From CAZPXZ01 sp965221505 (GTDB lineage Bacteria > Pseudomonadota > Alphaproteobacteria > Rhodobacterales > CAZPXZ01), in NCBI GenBank assembly GCA_965221505.1, contig CBDCSI010000001.1:2727461-2791460 (forward strand): a stretch of DNA of 64,000 nucleotides, given 5' to 3'. The notes below the pieces were generated by a model. That model was not told the DNA's origin, did no database searches, and saw only the letters and a program-made list of their open reading frames with translations. Within the stretch, counting starts at the first letter, position 1. Each line of letters begins with the position of its first letter. Below are positions 45,701-57,700 of the stretch, piece by piece. Made by a program: the position numbers and the translations under genes.

Positions 45701-48700
45701 TTCGCCAGATTGCCGCCCGAAGCCTCGATGTCCCATTCGGTACCGGAGCGCTTCGTCACCGTCCGCGTCACGGTTCCCGCGCCGTCTCCCGTAACCGTGA
45801 AGTCGGCGCCGGTGACTTGGACCACGGATTCGCTGAAGGTCACGCGCCAGGTTACCGTGTCTTCGTTGGTCGGCGAGGCGTCCGGGGCATGCCGCTCGAT
45901 CTTCGCGACCGTAGGTTCGGCATTGTCCAGATCGTACGTATTCTCGTTCGGGCTGGGCGTCTCGTCGGCCAGAAGCGCGTTTCCGTTCAGGTCCTCGATG
46001 TCCGTGTCAGACGCGAGCGCAAGGGTTATCGTGCCGTCGAGATCCTTCAGATCGCCACCCGATACTTGGATGTCGTACGTCCGACGGGACGGTGCGCCGT
46101 CGACCGTTGCGGCCGTGACCGACACGCTCGGACTGCCTGCACCCCGAATCTCGAAGTCGGTCTTGTCCACGCTTCGCACGTCCTCGGTGAAGGTGATCTT
46201 CCAGGTGACTTCGTCTGCGTTCGTGCGCGACTGCGTCGGCGTCTTGCGCTCGATGCTGGCAATGCTGGGATCCGAGTTCTCGAGCACGAACGTGTTGTCG
46301 TTCGGCGACGGCGCCCCGTCGGTGAAGAGAACGTTGCCGGCCGCATCGGCGATGTCCTGCGTTTCGGCGAAGCCGAGCGTCAGCGTCGCGTTCAGGTCGG
46401 CTATGTTCCCGCCGGACGCCTGGACGTGCCACACGGATTCCGTACTCCGGGTCACGGTCAGCGTCACCGCCCCGGCGCCCGTCCCGGTGACCGTGAAGTC
46501 GTCGGAGTCCACCGCAGACACGTTTTCGCTGAAGGTGACCCGCCACGTGACCGCGTCTGCGTCAGTCGGAGAAGTCGTCGGCTCGTGTCGCTCGATGCCG
46601 GCAACCGTCGGCACGGTATTGTCGAGCGTGAATGTGGCTTCGTTCGGCGACGGAGTCCCGCCGGACGCGTAGTCGTTCCCCGCTGCGTCCTGCATGGTCG
46701 CATTCGCGGCGACCGCAATGCTGACCGTTCCGTTCAGGCTGTCGAGGCCGATTCCGGATGCCTTGACGTCCCAGGCGTCGTCCGCGTGACGCGTCACCGT
46801 TGCCGTCAACGTCAGGCCGCCGGAGTTGGCGATCGTGAAGTCGGCTGCGTCGACGTTCGCCATGTCGTCGCTGAAGGAGACCCGCCAGACGACCTCGTTC
46901 GCGTTGGTCGGCGAACTCGCCGGGGCCTGACGCAGGATCCCTGACAGGGCAGGCGACGTGTTGTCTATCTCGTACGCGTTCTCGTTCGGCGACGGGACTA
47001 CGGTGGTATCGAGAGCGTTGCCCACGAGATCCTCGATGTCCGGCGCTTTCGCGATCCCGAGCGTGACGACGGCGTCGAGATCGGCGAGATTGCCGCCCGA
47101 CGCCCGAACGTCCCAGACCGAGTCGGAGCTCTTCGAGACGGTCTTGAGCACCGTTCCGGCGCCGGTTCCCGAAACCGTGAAATCCGCCGGATCCACGTTG
47201 CGTACGCCTTCGGAGAACGTGACGCGCCAGGTCACGGCATTCGCGTTGGTCGGAGAACCCGTGGGGCTATGCCGCTCGATCCGGACGATACCCGGACCCG
47301 TGTTGTCCAGGACATAGGTATTGTCGTTCGGCGACGGGGTTTCCGAGGCGGAGAGTTCGTTGCCGGCCGCATCGGTGACGTTGTGCTCGTCGTCGAGAGC
47401 GAGCGTTATCGTGCCGTCCAGGTTAGGAAGGTTGCCGTCGGACGCCTTGAAGTCCCACTCCGTGCCCGAGCGTTCCGTGACAGTGAGGACCGCCTCTCCG
47501 AGGTCGGTACCGACGAGTTCGAAGTCGGTCGCGTCGATGCCCGTCACCGCTTCAGAGAAGGTGATTCGCCAGGTCACCGCGTCCGCGTCGGTCGGCGAAC
47601 TCTCCGGATCCTGCCGCTCGACCTTCCCGATCACCGGCACCGTGTTGTCCAGGAGGTACGTATTGTCGTTCGGGCTGGGAGTCCCGGTCTTGGAGATCGC
47701 GTTGCCGGCGAGATCGACGATGTCCGGGTTCGTGGCCAGGTTGAGCGCGATCGTCCCGTTCAGTTCGTCCAGGTTGCCCTTCGATGCAGTCACGTCCCAA
47801 ACGGCGTCCGAGTCTTCGTCCCTCTCCGCCGACACGGAGACGTTTACCGCACCGGTTCCGGTCACCGCGAAATCGGAACCGTCGACCTCCTTGACCGCTT
47901 CCGAGAACGTCACCCGCCAAGTGACAGCATTGGCGTTGGTCGGCGAGTTCGTCGGATTCTTCCGCTCGACTTTCGCAATCGCAGGCGAGGCGTTGTCCAG
48001 GACGTATGTGACGTCGTTGGGGCTGGGCGTCCCGGTCGTCGAGAGCGGATTGCCGGCCTTGTCCGCGATGCCCGGGTTTGCGGCCAGACTCAGCGTAATC
48101 GTCGCGTTCAACTCCTCCAGGCTTTCGTCGGATGCCGTCACGTCCCACTCCGAGGCCGATCGTTCCGCGACAACGACGGACAGGTCTGCGGCCCCCGTGA
48201 CGCCGACCGCGAAGTCGGTACTGTCGACGCCCTCGACCGCCTCGGAGAACGTGACCCGCCAGGTGACCGCATCCTCGTTGGTGGGCGAACTCGTCGGATC
48301 CTGCCGCTCGACCTTCGAAATCGCAGGGGCCGTATTGTCCAGAACGAAATCGTTCTCGTTCGGCGAGGGAGTGCCGGCGAGCGATAGCGCGTTGCCGACC
48401 GTGTCCTCGATATCCTGATCCTTGTCGAAGCCCAGGGTCAGAGTGGCGTCCAGATCCGTAAGGCCGCTGCCCGAGGCGGCCACGTCCCACACGGCGTCCG
48501 TCTCTCGCGTGACCGTCTTGACGACCGTCGCGTCGCCGGCTCCGGATACAGTGAAATCCGTGTCGTCCACGTTTCGGACCGCTTCGCTGAACTTGACGCG
48601 CCAGGTGACGGAGTTCGCGCGGGTGGGCGAAGTCGTCGGGGCGTGACGCTGAATGCTGACGACCGTGGGCGCCAGGTTCTCGAGTTCGAACGTAGTCTCG

Positions 48701-51700
48701 TTCGGGTTCGGCGTCCCTGTGGTAGAGAGCGGGTTTCCGGCCAGGTCTGCAATATTCGGGGACCGCGAGAGTCCAAGAGTGACGACTCCGTTCAGGTTGG
48801 GCAGGTTGCCGCCCGACGCCTCGACCCTCCAAACCGAATCCGAGGAACGGGTGGCGGTCAGGGCGACGTCGCCGATCGCCGTACCGGTCACCTGGAAGTC
48901 AGCCGAATCTACGTCGGTCACTCCCTCCGTAAAGGTAATGCGCCAGGCAACGCTGTCCGCATTGGTCCGCTGCTCGGTCGGATCGTGCCGTTCGATTTTC
49001 GAGATGCCTGGCTTCGTGTTGTCCAGCTCCCAGGTCACGTCGTTGGGCGACGGCGTCCCGTCCGTCGAAAGCGAATTGCCGGCGAGATCGGTGACGCTCG
49101 GGTTCGCCGCGAAGCCGAGCGAGACCGTCGCGTTCGCGGTACCGAGGTTGCCGCCCTCGACCGTCAAGTCCCACTCGGCGCTCGTATGTTCCGCGACGGA
49201 GACTGTCACCATGCCGATGGCGTCGCCGGTACCGGTTACCGTGAAATCCGATCCGTCAATGCCCGCCGCCGCCTCGCTGAACGTCACCCGCCAGGTCAAC
49301 ACCCCCGCGTTCGTCGGCGAACCGCTCGGGGTGTGCCGTTCGACCTTCGAGACCGTCGGCGCCGTGTTGTCTATCACCCAGGTCACGTCGTTGGGCGACG
49401 GCGTCCCGGACAGAGAGAGCGCGTTTCCGGCAAGGTCGCTGACGCTCAGGTCTTGCGCGTAGCCGAGCGTGATCGTCGCGTTGGCGGTATCGAGATTGCC
49501 GCCCGTGACGGCCACGTCCCACTCGGTGCTCGAGTGTTCCGCGGCAGAAACGGTCACATCGCCGATGTCGCCGCCGGTGCCGGTCGCGGTGAAGTCCGAA
49601 CCGTCGACGCCCGAGACGGATTCCGAGAACGTCAGCCGCCAGGTCACCTCGTCCGCATTGGTCGGAGACGCGGCGGGTTCTTGCCGCTCGACCCTCAAAA
49701 TCGTGGGCGGAGCGTTATCCAGCACGTAGGTGTTGTCGTTCGGCTCTGGCACGGCAGTCGTCGAGAGCGCGTTTCCGGCCAGGTCGTAGACGGTCGGTTG
49801 GCCCGACAGGGCCAGGGTGACGGTCCCGTCTAGCCCGGGCAAGTTGCCTTCGGCCGCCTTGATTTCCCAAACCGAATCCGAATCCTCGCTCTTCGTCGCC
49901 GCCAGCTTTACCGGACCGACGGCGGAGGTGCCGGTCAACGCGAAATCGTCTCCTCCGACGTCCGTCACCGGTTCGCTGAAAGTAATCCGCCACGTCACCG
50001 CGTCGGCGTTCGTCGGCGAGCCGGTCGGATCCTGCCGCTCGACTTTCAATATCGCCGGCGCCGCGTTGTCGATGACCCACGCGACGTCGTTCGGCGACGG
50101 CGTCCCGTCGCTCGACAGCGAATTGCCGGCAAGATCCGTGACGCTCGGGCTGTTCACGAAACCGAGCGTCACCGTCGCGTTCAAGGCGCGGAGAATCTCG
50201 CCGGTCGCCTTGACCTCCCAGACCGCCTCCGAGTTCTCGCTCTTCGTCGCCGTCAGCGCCACGGAGTCGTCACCCGTTCCCGTGACCTGGAAGTCGTCGC
50301 CGCCGACGTCCCGAACCGATTCGCTGAAGGTGATCAGCCACGTCAACGCGTCCGCGTTCGTCGGCGAGCTCGTCGGGTCGTGCCGCTGGATCCTCGATAC
50401 GGTTGGCGACTTGTTGTCGATCTCCCAGGTCACGTCGTTCGGCGAAGGCGTGCCGATAAGCGACAGTGCGTTGCCGGCAAGGTCAGTGACGCTCAGGTTT
50501 TGCGCGTAGCCGAGCGTGATCGTCGCGTTCGCGGTAGCGAGATTGCCGCCCTTGACGGCTACGTCCCACTCGGTGATCGAGCGTTCCGCGGCAGAAACGG
50601 TCACATCGCCGATGGCGTCGCCAGTGCCGGTCGCGGTGAAGTCCGAACCGTCCACGCCCGCGACGGCCTCGCTGAAGGTCAGCCGCCAGGTCACCGAGTC
50701 CTCGTTGGTCGGAGAAGCGGACGGTTCCTGCCGCCCGACCCTCAAGATCGTGGGCGGGGCGTTGTCCAGCACGTAGGAGTTCTCGTTCGGCTCTGGCACG
50801 GCAGTCGTCGAGAGCGCGTTTCCGGCCAGGTCGTAGACGGTCGGTTGGTCCGACAGGGCCAGGGTGACGGTCCCGTCTAGCCCGGGCAAGTTGCCTTCGG
50901 TCGCCTTGATTTCCCAAACCGAATCCGAATCCTCGCTCTTCGTCGCCGCCAGCTTTACCGAACCGACGGCCGAGGTGCCGGTCAACGCGAAATCGTTTCC
51001 TCCGACGTCCGTCACCGGTTCGCTGAAGGTAATCCGCCACGTCACCGCGTCGGCGTTCGTCGGCGAGCCGGTTGGATCCTGCCTCTCGACTCTCAGAATC
51101 GCCGGCGCCGCGTTGTCGATGACCCACGTCACGTCGTTCGGCGACGGCGTCCCGTCGGTCGACAGGGAATTGCCGGCGAGATCCGTGACGCTCGGGCTTT
51201 TCACGAAACCGAGCGCAATCGTCGCGTTCAAGTCGCCGAGAACCTCGCCCGTCGCCTTGACCTCCCAGACCGCGTCCGAGTTCTCGCTCTTCGTCGCTGC
51301 CAGCTCCACGGAGTCGTCACCCGTTCCGGTGACCTGAAAGTCGTCGCCGCCGACGTCCCGAACCGATTCGCTGAAGGTGATCAGCCACGTCAACGCGTCC
51401 GCGTTGGTCGGCGAGCCGGTCGGGTCGTGTCGCTGGATCCTCGATACGGTCGGCGAATTGTTGTCGATCTCCCAGGTCACGTCGTTCGGCGAAGGCGTAC
51501 CGGTATGCGACAGTGCGTTGCCGGCAATGTCGGTGACGCTCAGGTCCTGCGCGTAGCCGAGCGTGATCGTCGCGTTCGCGGTAGTGAGATTGCCGCCCTT
51601 GACGGCCACGTCCCACTCGGTGCTCGAGTATTCCGCCGCAGAAACGGTCACATCGCCGATGTCGCCGCCGGTGCCGGTCGCGGTGAAGTCCGAACCGTCG

Positions 51701-54700
51701 ACGCCCGAGACGGATTCCGAGAACGTCAGCCGCCAGGTCACCTCGTCCGCATTGGTCGGAGACGCGGCGGGTTCTTGCCGCTCGACCCTCAAAATCGTGG
51801 GCGGGGCGTTATCCAGCACGTAGGTGTTGTCGTTCGGCTCTGGCACGGCAGTCGTCGAGAGCGCGTTTCCGGCCAGGTCGTAGACGGTCGGTTGGTCCGA
51901 CAGGGCCAGGGTGACGGTCCCGCCTAGCCCGGGCAAGTTGCCTTCAGTCGCCTTGATTTCCCAAACCGAATCCGAATCCTCGCTCTTCGTCGCCGCCAGC
52001 TTTACCGAACCGACGGCGGAGGTGCCGGTCAACGCGAAATCGTTTCCTCCGACGTCCGTCACCGGTTCGCTGAAGGTAATCCGCCACGTCACCGCGTCGG
52101 CGTTCGTCGGCGAGCCGGTCGGATCCTGCCGCTCGACTTTCAATATCGCCGGCGCCGCGTTGTCGATGACCCACGTCACGTCGTTCGGCGACGGCGTCCC
52201 GTCGGTCGACAGCGAATTGCCGGCGAGATCCGTGACGCTCGGGCTTTTCACGAAACCGAGCGCAATCGTCGCGTTCAAGTCGCCGAGAACCTCGCCCGTC
52301 GCCTTGACCTCCCAGACCGCGTCCGAGTTCTCGCTCTTCGTCGCTGCCAGCTCCACGGAGTCGTCACCCGTTCCGGTGACCTGAAAGTCGTCGCCGCCGA
52401 CGTCCCGAACCGATTCGCTGAAGGTGATCAGCCACGTCAACGCGTCCGCGTTGGTCGGCGAGCCGGTCGGGTCGTGTCGCTGGATCCTCGATACGGTCGG
52501 CGAATTGTTGTCGATCTCCCAGGTCACGTCGTTCGGCGAAGGCGTACCGGTAAGCGACAGTGCGTTGCCGGCAATGTCGGTGACGCTCAGGTCCTGCGCG
52601 TAGCCGAGCGTGATCGTCGTGTTCGCGGTAGTGAGATTGCCGCCCTTGACGGCCACGTCCCACTCGGTGCTCGAGTATTCCGCCGCAGAAACGGTCACAT
52701 CGCCGATGTCGCCGCCGGTGCCGGTCGCGGTGAAGTCCGAACCGTCGACGCCCGATACGGCTTCCGAGAACGTCAGCCGCCAGGTCACCTCGTCCGCGTT
52801 GGTTGGAGACGCGGACGGTTCCTGCCGCCCGACCCTCAAGATCGTGGGCGGGGCGTTGTCCAGCACGTAGGAGTTCTCGTTCGGCTCTGGCACGGCAGTC
52901 GTCGAGAGCGCGTTTCCGGCCAGGTCGTAGACGGTCGGTTGGTCCGACAGGGTCAGGGTGACGGTCCCGTCTAGCCCGGGCAAGTTGCCTTCGGTCGCCT
53001 TGATTTCCCAAACCGAATCCGAATCCTCGCTCTTCGTCGCCGCCAGCTTTACCGAACCGACGGCGGAGGTTCCGGTCAACGCGAAATCGTCTCCTCCGAC
53101 GTCCGTCACCGGTTCGCTGAAAGTAATCCGCCACGTCACCGCGTCGGCGTTCGTCGGCGAGCCGGTCGGATCCTGCCTCTCGACTTTCAGAATCGCCGGC
53201 GCCGCGTTGTCGATGACCCACGCGACGTCGTTCGGCGACGGCGTCCCGTCGGTTGACAGCGAATTGCCGGCAAGATCCGTGACGCTCGGGCTGGCTACGA
53301 AACCGAGCGTCACCGTCGCGTTCAAGGCGCGGAGAATCTCGCCGGTCGCCTTGACCTCCCAGACCGCCTCCGAGTTCTCGCTCTTCGTCGCCGTCAGCGC
53401 CACGGAGTCGTCACCCGTTCCCGTAACCTGGAAGTCGTCGCCGCCGACGTCCCGAACCGATTCGCTGAAGGTGATCAGCCACGTCAACGCGTCCGCGTTC
53501 GTCGGCGAGCTCGTCGGGCCGTGCCGCTCGATCCTCGATACGGTCGGCGAATTGTTGTCGATCTCCCAGGTCACGTCGTTCGGCGAAGGCGTACCGGTAA
53601 GCGACAGTGCGTTGCCGGCAAGGTCGGTGACGCTCAGGTCCTGCGCGTAGCCGAGCGTGATCGTCGCGTTCGCGGTAGTGAGATTGCCGTCCTTGACGGC
53701 CACGTCCCACTCGGTGATCGAGTGTTCCGTCGCAGAAACGGTCACATCGCCGATGTCGCCGCCGGTGCCGGTCGCGGTGAAGTCCGAACCGTCGACGCCC
53801 GAGACGGCTTCCGAGAACGTCAGCCGCCAGGTCACCTCGTCCGCATTGCTCGGAGACGCCGAGGGTTCCTGCCGCTCGACCCTCAAAATCGTGGGCGGGG
53901 CGTTGTCCAGCACGTAGGTGTTGTCGTTCGGCTCTGGCACGGCAGTCGTCGAGAGCGCGTTTCCGGCCAGATCGTTGACGGTCGGTTGGTCCGACAGGCC
54001 CAGGGTGACGGTCCCGTCTAGCCCGGGCAAGTTGCCTTCGGTCGCCTTGACTTCCCAAACCGAATCCGAATCCTCGCTCTTCGTCGCCGCCAGCTTTACC
54101 GAACCGACGGCGGAGGTGCCGGTCAACGCGAAATCGTCTCCTCCGACGTCCGTCACCGGTTCGCTGAAAGTGATCCGCCACGTCACCGCGTCGGCGTTCG
54201 TCGGCGAGCCGGTCGGATCCTGCCTCTCGACTCTCAGAATCGCCGGCGCCGCGTTGTCGATGACCCACGTGACGTCGTTCGGCGACGTCGTCCCGTCGCT
54301 CGACAGCGAATTGCCGGCGAGATCCGTGACGCTCGGGCTGTCCACGAAACCGAGCGTGATCGTCGCGTTCAGGGCATCGAGAATCTCGCCGGTCGCCTTG
54401 ACCTCCCAGACCGCGTCCGAGTTCTCGCTCTTCGTCGCCGCCAGCTCCACGGAGTCGTCACCCGTTCCGGTGACTTGGAAGTCGTCGCCGCCGACGTCCC
54501 GAACCGATTCGCTGAAGGTGATCAGCCACGTCACCGCGTCGGCGTTCGTCGGCGAGCCGGTCGGGTCGTGCCGCTCGATGCTCGATACGGTCGGCGACGT
54601 GTTGTCCAGCTGCCAGGTCACGTCGTTCGGCGAAGGCGTACTGGTAAGCGACAGTGCGTTGCCGGCAAGGTCGGTGACGCTCAGGTCCTGCGCGTAGCCA

Positions 54701-57700
54701 AGCGTGATCGTCGCGTTCGCGGTAGCGAGATTGCCGCCCTTGACGGCCACGTCCCACTCGGTGATCGAGTGTTCCGCGGCAGAAACGGTCACATCTCCGA
54801 TTTCGCCGCCGGTGCCGGTCGCGGTGAAGTCCGAACCGTCGACGCCCGAGACGGCTTCCGAGAACGTCAGCCGCCAGGTCACCTCGTCCGCATTGCTCGG
54901 AGACGCCGAGGGTTCCTGCCGCTCGACCCTCAAAATCGTGGGCGGGGCGTTGTCCAGCACGTAGGTGTTGTCGTTCGGCTCTGGCACGGCAGTCGTCGAG
55001 AGCGCGTTTCCGGCCAGGTCGTTGACGGTCGGTTGGTCCGACAGGGCCAGGGTGACGGTCCCGTCTAGCCCTGGCAGGTTGCCTTCGGTCGCCTCGATCT
55101 CCCAAACCGAATCAGAATCCTCGCTCTTCGTCGCCGCCAGCTTTACCGAACCGACGGCGGAAGTTCCGGTCAACGCGAAATCGTCTCCTCCGACGTCCGT
55201 CACCGGTTCGCTGAAAGTAATCCGCCACGTCACCGCGTCGGCGTTCGTCGGCGAACCGGTCGGGGTGTGCCGTTCGACCCTCGAGACCGTCGGCACCGTG
55301 TTGTCTATCTCCCAGGTCACGTTATTGGGCGACGGCACCGCAGTGGTCGACAGTGTATTGCCGACGACATCGGTTATGTTCTGGCGTTCGTCAACGGTCA
55401 AGGTAATCGTCTCGTCCAGATCGGCAATCTTGTCGTCCGAGACGGTGACGTCCCACACCGCATCAGACACCATTGTCGCAGTCACGGGCAACGCACCGAC
55501 CCCTGTTCCAGCGGCAGAAAAGTCCGTATCGTCGACGTTGCGGACCTCTTCGCTAAAGGTCACGCGCCACGTGACCTCGTCTGCCGACGTTGGTGAGGAA
55601 GTCGGGGTCTGCCGCGCAATGCTCGACACGGTGGGCGCGGTGTTATCCAGGACAAACGAATTCTGGTTCGTCGGGGGCGGTGCGACGGTAGACAGGGCGT
55701 TGGAATACAGATCCTCTATATCCGACGTGGGCGCGACGCTCAGCGTGACGGTACCGTCGAATTCCGTGAGATCGCCGTTGGATGCCTGGACATCGTATAC
55801 GCGGTCTGAGACGGAACCGTCCAGCATTCCTTCGAAGACCGTGATCGTAGCGCCGGTCGGGCCGCTCACCCTAAAGTCGGTCCGATCGACCTTCTGTACG
55901 TCTTCGCTGAACGTCAGCCGCCAGGCAACCGAGTTCGCATTGGTCGGCGACGACTGCGGGTCCAGCCGTTCGATTTTCTCGATCGTCGGAACCGGGTCCG
56001 CAACGACCGTGATATCGAAGGTCAGCGTCGCGGTCTCGTAGTCTTCGTCCGTGGCCGTAAGCGTATAGGCGGCGGTTGCCTCTGACGTCTGGGCCGTCCC
56101 GCTGATCGTACGGCTCGCCGCATCGAAGACAAGCCCCGTCGGCAGGGCAGGCGCAAGCGAGTAGAGCGAGATTCCGCTTCCGCCCGTGGCGGCGGGCAGC
56201 TGCAGGTCCGGGATTCTCGCGTTCTGCGTCCACGTCTGGGAAGCCACGCTCTCGTTTCCGAAACTCGGAGTCCGAGAAGTCGAATCGACCGTGATCGGGA
56301 ACGAAAGCGTGGCTCTGTCGCCGTCCTTGTCCGTGGCTGTCAACGTATAGGTGGTTTCCGACCTCTGCGACGACGGCGTCCCGCTGATCTGGCGCGTCGC
56401 CCTGTCGAACGAGAGCGCCCAGGGCAATGACGGCGAGAGTGCGTAAGTCAGGGCCCCGTCGCCGCCCTCGGCTGCGGGTAGCGTCAACGTGCGAATGGTC
56501 CGATTTCGGGTCCAGATGCGAGGTGCGACGGTAGCGTCGCCGAATGTCGGTACCGCGTCCACGGATATCCGAAACGAGACCGACGCCTCGTCTCCGTCCG
56601 AGTCCGTGACCGTCAGGCTGTAATGCGTCGCCGCTTGCGCAGACAGCGGCGTTCCGCTCAGCGTTCGCGTATTTTCGTCAAACGTCACGCCGGGAGGAAG
56701 ATCGGGCGTCAACGCGTAATTCGGCAACCCGTTGCCTTCCCTCGTGGCGGCCGGGAGGATCAGGTCCGCAATCGGAGCGTATTGCGTCCAGTCCTGGTTG
56801 GCGACGGTCTCGCTCCCGAACGAGGGATGAAGATCGGCAGCCAGGACTTCGATCCAGAAGGACAGCGTGGCTGCGTCCCCGTCCGAATCGGTCGCGGACA
56901 GGGTGTATTCGGTCTTCGCCTTCACAGCCGTCGGTGTGCCGGCGATCCTGCGAGCCGCCCCATCGAACGTCAGGCCCGACACGAGATCCGGCGTCAGCGC
57001 GTAAACCAGTGCGCCGTTACCGCCTGTCGCGATGGGCAGGTCAAGTCCGCCCAGAACCGCCATACTCTGTGTCCAGCGCTGCTCTTGAACCGCTGCATCC
57101 CCGAATGTCGGCATGCGATCCGTCGCTTCGACCGTGATCTGGAAGGAGAGCGTTGCCTGGCTGCCGTCCTGATAGTTCGCTGCGTAGATATGTTCCGTTG
57201 CTGGCGCGGTCGCCGTCGGCGCGCCGCTGATCCGCCGCGAGACAGAATTGAAGCTCAGACCGTCCGGAAGCGATGGCGTCAGCGTATAGGTCGGATCCCC
57301 GCTTCCGCCAACGGCGACGGGAAGATCCAGGGCCCGAATTGGGGAGTCCTTCACCCAGACCTTATCCGGAACGGCCGCACCCGCAAAGGACGGAACCGGT
57401 TTCACCTCGATCGTGAAGTTCAGCTCTGCCGTGTCGGCCGCCGCTACGTGATTGTCTTCATCCGCAGCACGGTAGGTGTATTTCGTGGCGGTCGACGGTC
57501 CCGTAGCGGTTCCGCTCAGGCGACGGGTGTCGGGATCGAATGCGAGCCCGGGCGGAAGGGTCGGCTGGAGGCCGTAGGTTGGAGCGCCGTTGCCCGATAC
57601 GTGAACCGCCGGAAGCGATACCGGAGTTATGGCCGTACCTTGAGTGGCAACCACCGGAGAAATCGACGCTCCGGAAGCGAAGGCCGGCGTCCTGTCCCTG

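Noticed and set aside
49400..55300. Regular spacing reminiscent of a CRISPR or satellite array
   Set aside because: The period is about 345 bp (1047 bp for blocks), the units are coding and contain no short repeat-spacer pattern.
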